From Acidobacteriota bacterium (lineage in GTDB: Bacteria; Acidobacteriota; Terriglobia; Terriglobales; Acidobacteriaceae), in assembly GCA_021778845.1 (NCBI GenBank), contig JAJYBU010000003.1, forward strand, positions 62,001 through 126,000: a stretch of 64,000 nt of DNA. The letters are read 5' to 3'. Numbering within the stretch: the first letter of the stretch is position 1; every line of letters starts with the position of its first letter. Positions 40,127 through 48,697 of this stretch are shown here, in pieces. The notes under the pieces were generated by a model. It worked only from the letters and a program-made list of their open reading frames with translations, was not told the DNA's origin and ran no database searches. The translations under genes and the position numbers were made by a program.

Positions 40127-41449
40127 CTACAGATGCGGTGCCCAACCCTTCTCGTACTCGCGGCCCCACAGCTTCATCGCAGCCGGATCGGCCAGCACCT
40201 TGCCGTCCGCTGCATCGAGCCGCAACTCCCGGTTGACCTCCCATGCGATATTGGAAAGCTGCAGCATCGTCACCGCGACGTTACCCTGCGCCACCGGCTG
40301 GTGCAGCTTCTCGCCCTTTTGAATTCCGGCAATGAAGTTCGCAAAGTGCGCATCGGTCATGGAGTCCCGGCCAACGAGGTCGGCGGAACTGGTTGCGCTC
40401 GTGCCTGCTTTGTACTCGCTGAGCTTCCTGCCCTTCAGGTCGTAGACCTCATAGCCGTCGCGGTCAACGATCACCGCACCCGTGGTCCCCATCACCTCCA
40501 CACCGCGGTCGCGGTTGAAGTACTTCATGCCATTACAGGACTTACCTTCCCAGGAGATCATTGCGTCATCGTAAGCGAAGCTCGTCACCATCGTGTCGTA
40601 GAACTGCCAGTCGTCCTTGAACTGATACCGCCCTGCCGTCGAGGTGACACTGTTCGGATAGCCCACCCCAAGCGCCCAGCGCGCCACATCCACCTCGTGG
40701 GTCCCATTGTTCAGCGACTCACCCGTGCCCCAGGTCTTGAACCAGTGCCAGTTGTAGGGCTGGACGTTGTCCTTGTACTCCTGCCGAGGCGCAGGCCCCT
40801 GGAACAGATCCCAATCCAGCGTCGCCGGAACCGGCACAACCTTCCCGTAGCCGATGGACTTGCGCACGTTCGAATACCAGGTCTTCGCAAAATAGGCGCG
40901 TCCGATCAGCCCCGCATGAATCTTCTCGACAATCTCAATCGTGTGCGGAGACGAGCGTTGTTGCGAGCCCATCTGAACCAGCTTGCCGTACTTTTTCTGT
41001 GCCTCCACCAGGAGCGCGCCTTCAGCCGGATTATGCGAGCATGGCTTCTCGACGTACACATTTTTTCCTGCCTGCACTCCCAGGATCGCCATCGGTGCGT
41101 GCCAATGATCGGGTGTTGCGATGGTGATCGCATCAATCTCTTTCATCGCAAGAACGTTCCGAAAGTCCTTCTCCCCGACAGGCTCTTCGCCCATCATCTG
41201 CGTCGCGCTGTCCACATACTTCTTCAGAATGTTGCTCTCAACATCGCACACATGGGAGATGCGGGCGTTGGCCTTGTTTGCCTTCAGTGCGGACAGGTGC
41301 GCATAGGCGCGACCGTTCAGCCCAATCACCGCGAAGTTCAGTCGGCTATTGGATCCGAGAATCTGTGCATAGCTCTTCGCTGTGCTGTTGATCGCCAGAC
41401 CTGCGGTTCCAACTGCAAGGGCATCGATGAATTGACGGCGTGTGATCAT
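40127..41449 (-). CDS. Tat-exported Gfo/Idh/MocA family oxidoreductase
   Basis: Protein of 440 residues with a twin-arginine-type leader (MITRRQFIDALAVGTAGLAI). The Rossmann region (LNFAVIGLNGRAYAHLSAL) and the catalytic EKPCSHNPAE (EKP motif) show the NAD(P)-dependent oxidoreductase fold, with a C-terminal alpha/beta domain (GTGESLNNGTHEVDVARWAL). Members oxidise or reduce sugars and inositols, and some exported ones act on glycosides. It is the first gene of a pair with the TIM-barrel isomerase, 90 bases apart; the cofactor would have to be bound before export. Confidence 0.92.
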   Translation of the reverse strand: MITRRQFIDALAVGTAGLAINSTAKSYAQILGSNSRLNFAVIGLNGRAYAHLSALKANKANARISHVCDVESNILKKYVDSATQMMGEEPVGEKDFRNVLAMKEIDAITIATPDHWHAPMAILGVQAGKNVYVEKPCSHNPAEGALLVEAQKKYGKLVQMGSQQRSSPHTIEIVEKIHAGLIGRAYFAKTWYSNVRKSIGYGKVVPVPATLDWDLFQGPAPRQEYKDNVQPYNWHWFKTWGTGESLNNGTHEVDVARWALGVGYPNSVTSTAGRYQFKDDWQFYDTMVTSFAYDDAMISWEGKSCNGMKYFNRDRGVEVMGTTGAVIVDRDGYEVYDLKGRKLSEYKAGTSATSSADLVGRDSMTDAHFANFIAGIQKGEKLHQPVAQGNVAVTMLQLSNIAWEVNRELRLDAADGKVLADPAAMKLWGREYEKGWAPHL

Positions 41450-41889
41450 TAGGGCTCCGTAATGACTCGAGTTGATTCTCGTCTATTTCGCTGAGCGCGA
41501 CAACCTGCCGTTCCCATGCGCTGGATCGTTGAATGTCTCAACGGAAACAAGCAGGTCTCACCGTACGGATCGGTACGCCTTATGGATTCAACAGCGTCTT
41601 CTCGCGTGATGCAATGAAGTCACTCGTAGCCAAAGCAATTTTTCTGCAACAGCAGAGCGAGGCATAGCTGACGATCGCAACCTCAACGATTCTCAGCAAC
41701 ATAAAAAGCTCTAACTCCGAGCTCCATAGTGGAGTTGTCTTTCAACTCACAACGCACAACATCATCCCGCTTGTTCCTCATTGCTTCACCGGGAATTCAC
41801 CGCGCGCGAATCGACGCAGCGCAGCGAGAGGTGTACTCTTTGGACGCGTCTGAATCCCAGAGACGATACGATTCCAGAGAGGTTACGCC
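41450..41889. other. 440-base intergenic region, divergent promoters
   Basis: Lies between the leftward Gfo/Idh gene and the rightward DUF4197 gene. GAGAGG (41876-41881) is the ribosome-binding site of the latter. I see no RNA gene, repeat or recognisable operator; short open frames have no support. Confidence 0.5.
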
Positions 41890-42657
41890 ATGAAGATCAC
41901 TCCTTTATTTCATCTCCTGCTCACCGCATCGCTCCTCACGGGTCCTGTTGTCACCTTGGCGCAGATTCCAGGGTTAGGTTCTCTGGGTGGCGTCCTGAAC
42001 GGCAACCAGACGGGTAACACCGGCGGTATTCTCGGCGCCGGGTTGAGTGACTCGCAGATTGGTTCAGGGCTCAAGGAAGTACTTGCGGTCGGAACCCAGA
42101 AGGCGGTGAAGCTGGTCAGCGCGCCCGGTGGATATCTGGATAACCCCGCTATTCGGATCCCACTGCCCAAAGACGTTCAACCCGCTGAGCGGTTGTTGCG
42201 CGACGCCGGCCAGGGAGCCCGCGTCGACAACTTCGTCGCCAGCATGAACCACGCCGCCGAGAGCGCCGCGCCCGAGGCCGCCGGTATCTTCAGCGATGCC
42301 GTCAAGGCCATGACCATTGACGATGCGCGCCGCCTGCTCAACGGTGGCGACACATCCATCACCGACTATTTTAAGGCGAAGACCAGCGACAAGCTCGCCG
42401 CCGCCTTCCGTCCCCACGTCGTAGCCGCCATGAAGACCAACGGAGTCGCCGACAAGTTCCAGGCCCTGCAGGGCTCCATGCCGAAACTGCCCTTCGGCCT
42501 CGGTGCCTCCAGCGGAGGATTCGACATCAACACCTACGTCGTCAACGGCGCTCTGAACGGTCTGTTCTACATGCTGGGACAGCAGGAGAAGCAGATTCGC
42601 ACCAACCCCGCCGCGCAGACCACCAGTCTGCTCAAGCAGGTCTTCGGGAAGCCCTAG
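41890..42657 (+). CDS. Exported DUF4197 domain protein
   Basis: Protein of 255 residues with a signal peptide (FHLLLTASLLTGPVVTLAQ). The mature part matches DUF4197: GLKEVLAVGTQKAVKLVSAP, then IRIPLPKDVQPAERLLRDAG, and DDARRLLNGGDTSITDYFK. The family is found in many Gram-negatives, is mostly helical and has no established function. It has its own Shine-Dalgarno and is followed by a perfect hairpin, so it appears to be monocistronic. Confidence 0.9.
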   Translation: MKITPLFHLLLTASLLTGPVVTLAQIPGLGSLGGVLNGNQTGNTGGILGAGLSDSQIGSGLKEVLAVGTQKAVKLVSAPGGYLDNPAIRIPLPKDVQPAERLLRDAGQGARVDNFVASMNHAAESAAPEAAGIFSDAVKAMTIDDARRLLNGGDTSITDYFKAKTSDKLAAAFRPHVVAAMKTNGVADKFQALQGSMPKLPFGLGASSGGFDINTYVVNGALNGLFYMLGQQEKQIRTNPAAQTTSLLKQVFGKP

Positions 42658-42671
42658 CACCGTTAGCCGAT

Positions 42672-42696
42672 CGATTCGCGGACGTTCCGCGAATCG
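42672..42696 (+). terminator. Hairpin after the DUF4197 gene
   Basis: Perfect 11-bp stem CGATTCGCGGA / TCCGCGAATCG with a 3-nt loop, 15 bases after the stop codon. No T-run follows, so termination efficiency is uncertain. Confidence 0.6.
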
Positions 42697-42803
42697 GTCA
42701 CCTATCCGTCCTCTGCTATCTGAACTGTATGGCGTCGTTCGCACAGGGCAATCCACTCCGCGCTACAATTCCAGCCAGTCGCATCTTGAGATAGGGGATC
42801 TTC

Positions 42804-44348
42804 ATGAAATCGCGCCCGGTAAAAATCCTCCTTGCGGTCGTTGCCCTGGTCATCGTTGTTCTTGGGCTGCTTCCATTCCTCGTCAACGCCGACACCTTCC
42901 GCCCCATGCTGCAGGACCAGCTATCCAGTGCCCTTGGCCGCAGGGTGACCCTGAGCCATCTCAGCTTTTCTCTGCTCTCCGGCAGCATCGTCGCCAACGA
43001 CATCTCCATTGCCGACGATCCCGCCTTCAGCACCTCGCCCTTCCTCGCAGCCAGGTCCCTGCACATCGGCGTTGAAGTAGGGCCGTTCCTCTTCCACCGC
43101 CAGGTGCGCATCACCAACCTCGCCATCGCCTCCCCAGCCATCCAGCTCATCCAGGATCAGCACGGCGTCTGGAACTTCTCCAGCATCGGCGGCGCAGCAG
43201 CAGCTCCGGAAACCCAGCAGCAGAGCACCATGCCGAACCTGACCATCGCTGACCTCAAGATCACCGACGGCAGCGCCACCGTCTCCACCATTCCGGCGAC
43301 CGGCAAACCTTTCGTCTACTCCAAGTTGAACCTCAGCGTCCAGCAATTCTCTTTTGCCAGGTCCTTCCCCTTCCAGCTCTCCGCCAGCCTGCCCGGCGAT
43401 GGCACCCTCACCCTCAGCGGAGCCGCCGGTCCGCTGGCGCAGAAGAACGCCGCCGACACGCCCTTCCACGCCACCCTGCAGCTCAAGCATCTTGACCCCG
43501 TCGCCGCCGGCATCATCGAGCCCAGCAAAGGCATCTCCATGATTGCCGACATCGATGCCCAACTCACCTCTGACGGCAACGCCCTCACCAGCTCCGGCAA
43601 GGTACAGGCCGCCCAGCTCAAGCTCGCCCCATCCGGCTCTCCCGCTCCCCATCCGGTCAACATCGACTACAACGTCTCCGACAACCTCGACGCACGCACC
43701 GGCCAGGTCTCCGACCTCGCGATCCACACCGGCGCGGTCGCTGTGCATATCGCCGGCAATTACCAGCTCACCCCCCAGGCAGTCCTGCTCGATCTCCACC
43801 TCGCCGCTCCCAATCTCCCCCTCGATCAACTTGAGGAGTTGCTGCCCGTGGTCGGCATTCACCTCCCCAGCGGCTCGTCCCTCCACGGCGGCACACTCAC
43901 CGCCACCCTCGCCATCACCGGCCCGGCAACCGCTCCCACCATCGCCGGCCCCGTCGAGATCGACAACACCCAACTCGCCGGCTTCGACCTCGGCTCGAAG
44001 ATCGGAGGTCTCAATCCCTTCGGCGGCGGCAACGGCGGCACCGCCATCCAGACCCTGCGCACCGTTGTGACGTCCACCCCGCAGTCGAATCAGTTCAGCA
44101 ACATCTTCGCTTCGGTTCCCAGCATTGGCACGGCCAGCGGCAACGGCACCGTATTCCCCTCAGGAGCCCTCAACTTCAACCTCGTCGCCAAGCTCAGCAC
44201 CACGTCTGGTGTGGGCGGCCTGGCCAATCAGGCAGCAAACTCCGTCGGCGGCTTCCTGGGCGGCTTCCTGCACAAGACGGTGAACGCCGGCGTCCCTCTC
44301 ACCATCACCGGAACCTCCAGCAACCCCTCCATTCACGTCAAACTCTGA
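42804..44348 (+). CDS. AsmA family protein
   Basis: Protein of 514 residues anchored by one N-terminal membrane helix (KILLAVVALVIVVLGLLPFL). The following FRPMLQDQLSSALGRRVTLS and LSGSIVANDISIADDPAFS are the AsmA N-terminal signature. The rest is a long repetitive beta-rich region ending with a glycine-rich DUF3971-like C-terminus. AsmA-like proteins span the periplasm and are implicated in lipid transport or outer-membrane assembly. AGGGG is 7 nt upstream of the ATG. A perfect 12-bp hairpin follows. Confidence 0.88.
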   Translation: MKSRPVKILLAVVALVIVVLGLLPFLVNADTFRPMLQDQLSSALGRRVTLSHLSFSLLSGSIVANDISIADDPAFSTSPFLAARSLHIGVEVGPFLFHRQVRITNLAIASPAIQLIQDQHGVWNFSSIGGAAAAPETQQQSTMPNLTIADLKITDGSATVSTIPATGKPFVYSKLNLSVQQFSFARSFPFQLSASLPGDGTLTLSGAAGPLAQKNAADTPFHATLQLKHLDPVAAGIIEPSKGISMIADIDAQLTSDGNALTSSGKVQAAQLKLAPSGSPAPHPVNIDYNVSDNLDARTGQVSDLAIHTGAVAVHIAGNYQLTPQAVLLDLHLAAPNLPLDQLEELLPVVGIHLPSGSSLHGGTLTATLAITGPATAPTIAGPVEIDNTQLAGFDLGSKIGGLNPFGGGNGGTAIQTLRTVVTSTPQSNQFSNIFASVPSIGTASGNGTVFPSGALNFNLVAKLSTTSGVGGLANQAANSVGGFLGGFLHKTVNAGVPLTITGTSSNPSIHVKL

Positions 44349-44373
44349 GTCCCATAGCCGCCTGCTCAGCCTT

Positions 44374-44409
44374 ATGCGACCGTCATGCCCTATGCAGTGA
44401 CGGTCGCAT
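44374..44409 (+). terminator. Terminator-like hairpin after the AsmA-like gene
   Basis: ATGCGACCGTCA (44374-44385) and TGACGGTCGCAT (44398-44409) form a perfect 12-bp stem with a 12-nt loop, followed by cagtttctt. It starts 25 bases after the stop codon. Confidence 0.75.
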
Positions 44410-44632
44410 CAGTTTCTTGCCGCGAACGCGGCAGCAGGATCGAGCCATCATGGGATCACCCCATCGCGACACCGAACCTGACCAATTCGAGGCCAGGGCT
44501 AACCCCTCGGCGGATCATCTCAGGGAAAGCCATTTCCCACGCCGCTCCGCATTTTCTTGCGTATCCGCCACCCAATCCCGGCAGGAACGCTTTATCCCCA
44601 GCCAAAACCACCAAAAGCGTTTGGTGCATCAA

Positions 44633-44661
44633 TTGCTCGCCTTATGAGATCAGGGTATCTT
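44633..44661 (+). promoter_or_regulatory. Sigma70-type promoter for the PEP-CTERM gene
   Basis: TTGCTC (44633-44638), a 17-base spacer, then TATCTT (44656-44661). The transcript would start about 20 bases before ATG 44688, leaving room for the AGGAG at 44675-44679. Confidence 0.5.
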
Positions 44662-44687
44662 GTCTCTTCCCTACAGGAGCAGTTCTT

Positions 44688-45356
44688 ATGATCAAACATC
44701 TCCCTTCGCTCGCGATTCTGGCAGTTGCGACCGGCATCTTTGCAGCCGCACCAGCCGCCCACGCCGATTCCCTCTACGGCCCACTCAGTGTCACTGTTTG
44801 GACTGGATCTACCGTCCCCACGGAGGCATCACTTCCAACCCCCGGAGGCACACCCACCTTCACTTTCAACTACACAGGGCCCTTGGACTTCGTAAATAAC
44901 ACCATGAGCGCCAACACGTTTGGCGACTTCTTTGGATCCTACTCATCCGGCATCACTGGCCTGACTTCAGCGCAATTAACCACCCTCCTTGGCACCACGA
45001 TGAGCACCAGCGGCTATGGGATTACCAGCTACCTGTCATTCGTCGGCACCTACACGGGCGGCGGAGCTGTTAGCATCTCTCACGATGACGGTACCAGCTT
45101 GTATACCGGTACCGGCTATATGAACAATGTAATCAGCAGCCCGAATCCCACCTCAGAGATCACTACCACCGGCACCCTGCCGATGGGAACCAACACCCCG
45201 TTTGACCTGATCTACGTCGAGGCGAACGGCGCTCCGGCCGACCTGGTCGTCACCGGGCTGTCCCCGGTACCTGAACCCGGCACCATCGGTCTCCTGGCTC
45301 TCGGCATGATCGGCCTCGGCGCCCTCATGTATCGCGGCTCGGCGTTCAACTCCTAG
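44688..45356 (+). CDS. PEP-CTERM sorting domain protein
   Basis: Exported protein of 222 residues. A signal peptide (about 1-26, ending AAHA) and a C-terminal PEP-CTERM tripartite signal (VPEPGTIGLLALGMIGLGAL followed by a basic MYRGS) mark it for processing by exosortase and attachment to or release at the cell surface. The mature region is Thr/Ser/Gly-rich and beta-rich, without a recognised enzymatic domain. ATG 44688 has AGGAG (44675-44679) 8 nt upstream. No exosortase gene is in the window. Confidence 0.9.
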   Translation: MIKHLPSLAILAVATGIFAAAPAAHADSLYGPLSVTVWTGSTVPTEASLPTPGGTPTFTFNYTGPLDFVNNTMSANTFGDFFGSYSSGITGLTSAQLTTLLGTTMSTSGYGITSYLSFVGTYTGGGAVSISHDDGTSLYTGTGYMNNVISSPNPTSEITTTGTLPMGTNTPFDLIYVEANGAPADLVVTGLSPVPEPGTIGLLALGMIGLGALMYRGSAFNS

Positions 45357-45448
45357 CCAACCCAACCCCCGTTCCGCCAGCAACGAACACCTGCAATCGT
45401 TACGGGCAAATGCGCTACGGTGAAAATAACCCGGCCTGACGGCCAGCA

Positions 45449-45485
45449 AACGAGCGGCGAATCCAACCCGGATTCGCCGCTCGTT
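45449..45485. terminator. Long hairpin between the two PEP-CTERM loci
   Basis: Perfect 16-bp stem AACGAGCGGCGAATCC / GGATTCGCCGCTCGTT with a 5-nt loop, between convergent genes. There is no T-run, but stem stability would stop or protect both transcripts. Confidence 0.7.
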
Positions 45486-45594
45486 CGTGAGTTAGCCCCT
45501 GCCGTCCGATTCTCCCGCGGGTTCTCGTGGCCTGTCCTCTTCGTATGTCCTTCGTTGCATCGACTAGGCCGGATGGCCCCGTCGGCCGGGAGCC

Positions 45595-45969
45595 TCAGGC
45601 GATGAATCTCCGCCGGATCACGCCGGCCGCGCCCAGAATTCCGCTTCCGAGCAGAAACAGCGAGCTCGGCTCGGGCGTCGGAGCGACGGTCGTCATGCTG
45701 TCAATCAGGACGTTGTCGTTAGTAGAAGGCACCTCGCTCAGCGCTGTGACCGAGAGGTAATTGTCCCCTGTCGGCTTGCTGAGCGTCCCAGTGGTAAACG
45801 GGTTGGCGACCGGATTGTTGTATTGGGTGCAGCTCGATCCCAACACGCCCTGTGTTGCAGAAAAGCATACTTCGCTTGTATTTAGCCAACAATCTTCGCG
45901 GTTATCGACAGCCTCAGGGCTCAGCCAGGCGACGCCCGCCCTTCCATGTGCAACTCTTTGCATAGGCAA
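45595..45969 (-). pseudogene. 5'-truncated PEP-CTERM protein gene (remnant)
   Basis: The C-terminus is a perfect PEP-CTERM signal (PTPEPSSLFLLGSGILGAAG followed by VIRRRF), but there is no signal peptide and no export leader. Such a protein cannot reach exosortase. The preceding 85 residues contain plausible mature sequence (CFSATQGVLGSSCTQYNN). Only about 125 bases separate the frame from the divergent htpG start, too few for the missing signal peptide and N-terminal domain in another frame. I read it as the 3' remnant of a gene cut by rearrangement. The exact left boundary of coding sequence is uncertain. Confidence 0.6.
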
Positions 45970-46082
45970 CGGGCCCGGGGCTACTCTCCCCCGAACCTCG
46001 CCTTCCCTCCATCACCTCGCGTCCGGCCCAGCGTTCTGCACTACTTCTTCCAGCCCTCACGGTCACATGTCCGGCCGGATTT

Positions 46083-46088
46083 TATAAT
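46083..46088 (+). promoter_or_regulatory. Consensus -10 box directly before htpG
   Basis: TATAAT ends 6 nt before ATG 46095, and there is no Shine-Dalgarno between them. The expected transcript start coincides with the start codon, so htpG mRNA is probably leaderless. No CIRCE element or good -35 box seen. Confidence 0.5.
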
Positions 46089-46094
46089 GGACCC

Positions 46095-47966
46095 ATGTCC
46101 AAGCGTGAATTCCAGACCGAAGTCAATCAGCTCCTGCAACTTATCGTTCATTCTCTCTACTCGCATCCCGAAATCTTCCTCCGCGAGCTCATCTCCAACG
46201 CCTCCGACGCGCTCGACAAGCTCCGCCACCTCACCCTCACCGACGACGCCTACAAGTCCCTCCCCTTCAATCCCCGCATCGACCTCGAGCTCGACGAAAC
46301 AAACAGCACCCTCACCATCGCCGACACCGGCATCGGCATGAACGAAGAGGATCTGATCTCGCATCTCGGCACCATCGCCCGCTCGGGCACCAAAAACTTC
46401 CTCGCGCAGCTCTCCGGCGACGCCAAAAAGGATTCCAACCTCATCGGCCAGTTCGGCGTCGGCTTTTACAGCGCCTTCATGGTCGCCGACCGCATCGAAG
46501 TCGTCTCCCGCAAGGCCGGCGAAGACCAGGCCTGGCGCTGGATCAGCGACGGCAAGACCGGCTTTGAGATCGAGCCGGCCGAGCGCTCCGTCGCCGGCAC
46601 CACCATCCTTCTGCACTTCAACGAGGAGGGCAAGCAATACGCCAACAGTTGGCGTCTCATGGAAGTCGTCAAGAAGTACTCCAACCACATCGCCTTCCCC
46701 ATCTTCCTCACCTACGACAAGAGCCAGTGGAACGAGGCCGAGAAGAAGTCCGACAAGGTCCGCACCACCGAGCAGGTCAACGCCGCCAGCGCCCTCTGGC
46801 GCCGCCCCAAATCCGAGCTCACCGACGACGACTACAAGGAGCTCTACAAGTCCATCTCCGGCGACTCCCAGGACCCGCTCTTCTGGTTCCACACCCGCGC
46901 CGAAGGCAACCTCGACTACACCACCCTCTTCTACATCCCCGCCAAGGCCCCACTCGATCTCTATCAGGCCGAGTACAAGGTCGGCGTCAAGCTCTACGTC
47001 AAGCGCGTCTTCATCATGGACGACGCCAAAGAGCTTCTGCCGCCGTATCTCCGCTTCGTGCGCGGCATCATCGATAGCGAAGACCTCCCGCTCAACGTCA
47101 GCCGCGAGATCCTGCAACAGAATCGCGTCCTCACCAGCATCCGCACCGCCAGCGTCAAGAAGATCCTCTCCGAGCTCAAGAACATCGCCGAGAACCAGCC
47201 TGAAAAATATCTGGAGTTCATCGCCGAGTACAACCGTCCGCTCAAAGAGGGCCTCTACAGCGACTACGCGAACCGTGAACTGCTCCTCGATCTCATCCGC
47301 TTCAAGAGCACCAAGGTTGAAGGTCTCACCAGCCTCGCCGACGTCAAAACCCGCATGAAGGCTGGCCAGAAGAGCCTCTACTACATCACCGGCGGCTCCG
47401 AGTCCCTCCTCCGCACCTCGCCTCTGCTCGAGATCTACAAGAAGAAAGACATCGAAGTCCTCATCCTCGACGACGAGGTCGATGAGATCGTCTTCTCTGG
47501 CGTCGACAAGTACGCGGACATCGACCTCAAGGCCATCAACAAGGCCTCGACCAGCGACGACCTCAAGGACGAAACCGCCGCCGAAGCCGACAGCGCCGAA
47601 GCTCTCAAGCCTCTGCTCGAAAAACTTAAGGCCACACTCGGCGATCGCGTCAAGGATGTGCGCGCCTCCGTCCGCCTCGCCGACAGCCCCTCCTGCATCG
47701 TCACCGACGAAGAAGAACCCTCGCCGCAGCTTCTGCAAATGCTCCGCGCCATGGGCCAGAAGGACATCCCCACGCCCAAGCCAACCCTCGAGATCAACCC
47801 CGATCACGAGATCGTCAAAAAACTTCTGGGCCGCTCCGATGACTCCGTAACCCAGGATGCCGCATGGCTGCTCTTCGATCAGGCCCTGCTCATGGAAGGC
47901 GTTCCGCTGCCTGACCCCGCCGCCTTCGTGCAGCGCCTCAACCGCGTGCTAACACACTCGATTTAA
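46095..47966 (+). CDS. htpG: Molecular chaperone HtpG (Hsp90)
   Basis: Bacterial Hsp90, 623 residues, normal length. The GHKL ATP-binding domain contains ELISNASDALDKLR, IADTGIGMNEEDLI and IGQFGVGFYSAFMVAD. The middle domain contains the catalytic-loop region DLPLNVSREILQQNR, and the C-terminal dimerisation domain ends at LNRVLTHSI. It remodels client proteins with ATP in the cytosol and cooperates with DnaK. The start has a consensus TATAAT 6 nt upstream and no ribosome-binding site. A strong hairpin follows the stop. Confidence 0.98.
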   Translation: MSKREFQTEVNQLLQLIVHSLYSHPEIFLRELISNASDALDKLRHLTLTDDAYKSLPFNPRIDLELDETNSTLTIADTGIGMNEEDLISHLGTIARSGTKNFLAQLSGDAKKDSNLIGQFGVGFYSAFMVADRIEVVSRKAGEDQAWRWISDGKTGFEIEPAERSVAGTTILLHFNEEGKQYANSWRLMEVVKKYSNHIAFPIFLTYDKSQWNEAEKKSDKVRTTEQVNAASALWRRPKSELTDDDYKELYKSISGDSQDPLFWFHTRAEGNLDYTTLFYIPAKAPLDLYQAEYKVGVKLYVKRVFIMDDAKELLPPYLRFVRGIIDSEDLPLNVSREILQQNRVLTSIRTASVKKILSELKNIAENQPEKYLEFIAEYNRPLKEGLYSDYANRELLLDLIRFKSTKVEGLTSLADVKTRMKAGQKSLYYITGGSESLLRTSPLLEIYKKKDIEVLILDDEVDEIVFSGVDKYADIDLKAINKASTSDDLKDETAAEADSAEALKPLLEKLKATLGDRVKDVRASVRLADSPSCIVTDEEEPSPQLLQMLRAMGQKDIPTPKPTLEINPDHEIVKKLLGRSDDSVTQDAAWLLFDQALLMEGVPLPDPAAFVQRLNRVLTHSI

Positions 47967-47970
47967 ACTC

Positions 47971-48002
47971 TGCGGCGGCTGCGAATCCTCGCAGCCGCCG
48001 CA
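47971..48002. terminator. Terminator hairpin after htpG
   Basis: Perfect 14-bp GC-rich stem TGCGGCGGCTGCGA / TCGCAGCCGCCGCA with a 4-nt loop, starting 4 bases after the htpG stop. It lies between convergent genes and may serve both. Confidence 0.75.
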
Positions 48003-48037
48003 CAAGCAAAGTATCAACATTATCGTTCGCCGCACGC

Positions 48038-48598
48038 CTAGCGCAGCCGGATCACAATCCCGATCCCAATCTGCTGCATCTCCTCGCTGTAGCCATTGAA
48101 CGCCGACCCGATCTTGCCGCCGCCGTACTCCAGCCGTGCGTCGATGCGCGGTGCCAGCGTGTAATCCAGCCCAATCTGTATCTGGTACGCAAAGCTCGTT
48201 GAGCGCGACGCATAGCGTCCATAGTTCGTGCTCGCTCCGCCAATCTCGGCCTGCAGATACGGGCTGAACTGCACCGCATGGCTGAACAGCGCGACGCGTC
48301 CGCCCACCAGCCCGCTGCGCAACTGGTTCCCATACTGGGTGCTTCCGGAGCTCGACTCGATCACATACCGCCCATCGCCGCCGAACCGCACCGGCCCCAG
48401 CCTCGCCAGCGTGTCATAAAACCCAAACGTCCCGCCATACGCTGAATAGCTGTTCTGCAGCACCAGCGACCCGCTTCCCGAATCCACCGACCCCAGGTAG
48501 CCGCCGCTGCCCATCGCATAAATCCCCATTTGTGCCCGCGCGCTCACGCAGCCAGCACCCATCGCCAACATCAACAATCCAGCCCAAAGTCTCCCCAA
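48038..48598 (-). CDS. Exported beta-barrel-like protein, unknown function
   Basis: About 186 residues with a signal peptide (WAGLLMLAMGAGCVSARAQ). The mature part has alternating short hydrophobic strands with aromatic ends (SYSAYGGTFGFYDTLARLG, YLQAEIGGASTNYG, FAYQIQIGLDYTLAPRIDAR, IGIGIVIRLR), typical of a small 8-stranded outer-membrane porin-like barrel (OmpA/OmpW type). TTG 48598 is proposed as start because AGAGG lies 6 nt upstream and the signal peptide follows at once; the frame itself opens at 48679. Function unknown. Confidence 0.7.
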   Translation of the reverse strand: MGRLWAGLLMLAMGAGCVSARAQMGIYAMGSGGYLGSVDSGSGSLVLQNSYSAYGGTFGFYDTLARLGPVRFGGDGRYVIESSSGSTQYGNQLRSGLVGGRVALFSHAVQFSPYLQAEIGGASTNYGRYASRSTSFAYQIQIGLDYTLAPRIDARLEYGGGKIGSAFNGYSEEMQQIGIGIVIRLR

Positions 48599-48697
48599 GA
48601 AACACCTCTGCGTGCAGCTTAGCGGGGTAACGTTACCGCTGATAATAGCAAGCCAGATTCCTCCCGCCTGCACATCCACGCCATCCCCGCCTCAGGA

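Larger units (their letters stand above)
44349..44687. other. 339-base gap between the AsmA-like and PEP-CTERM genes
   Basis: Contains the terminator at 44374-44409 and the promoter at 44633-44661. An open frame continues upstream of the PEP-CTERM gene through most of this gap, but the signal peptide and ribosome-binding site place the real start at 44688. Nothing else seen. Confidence 0.6.
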
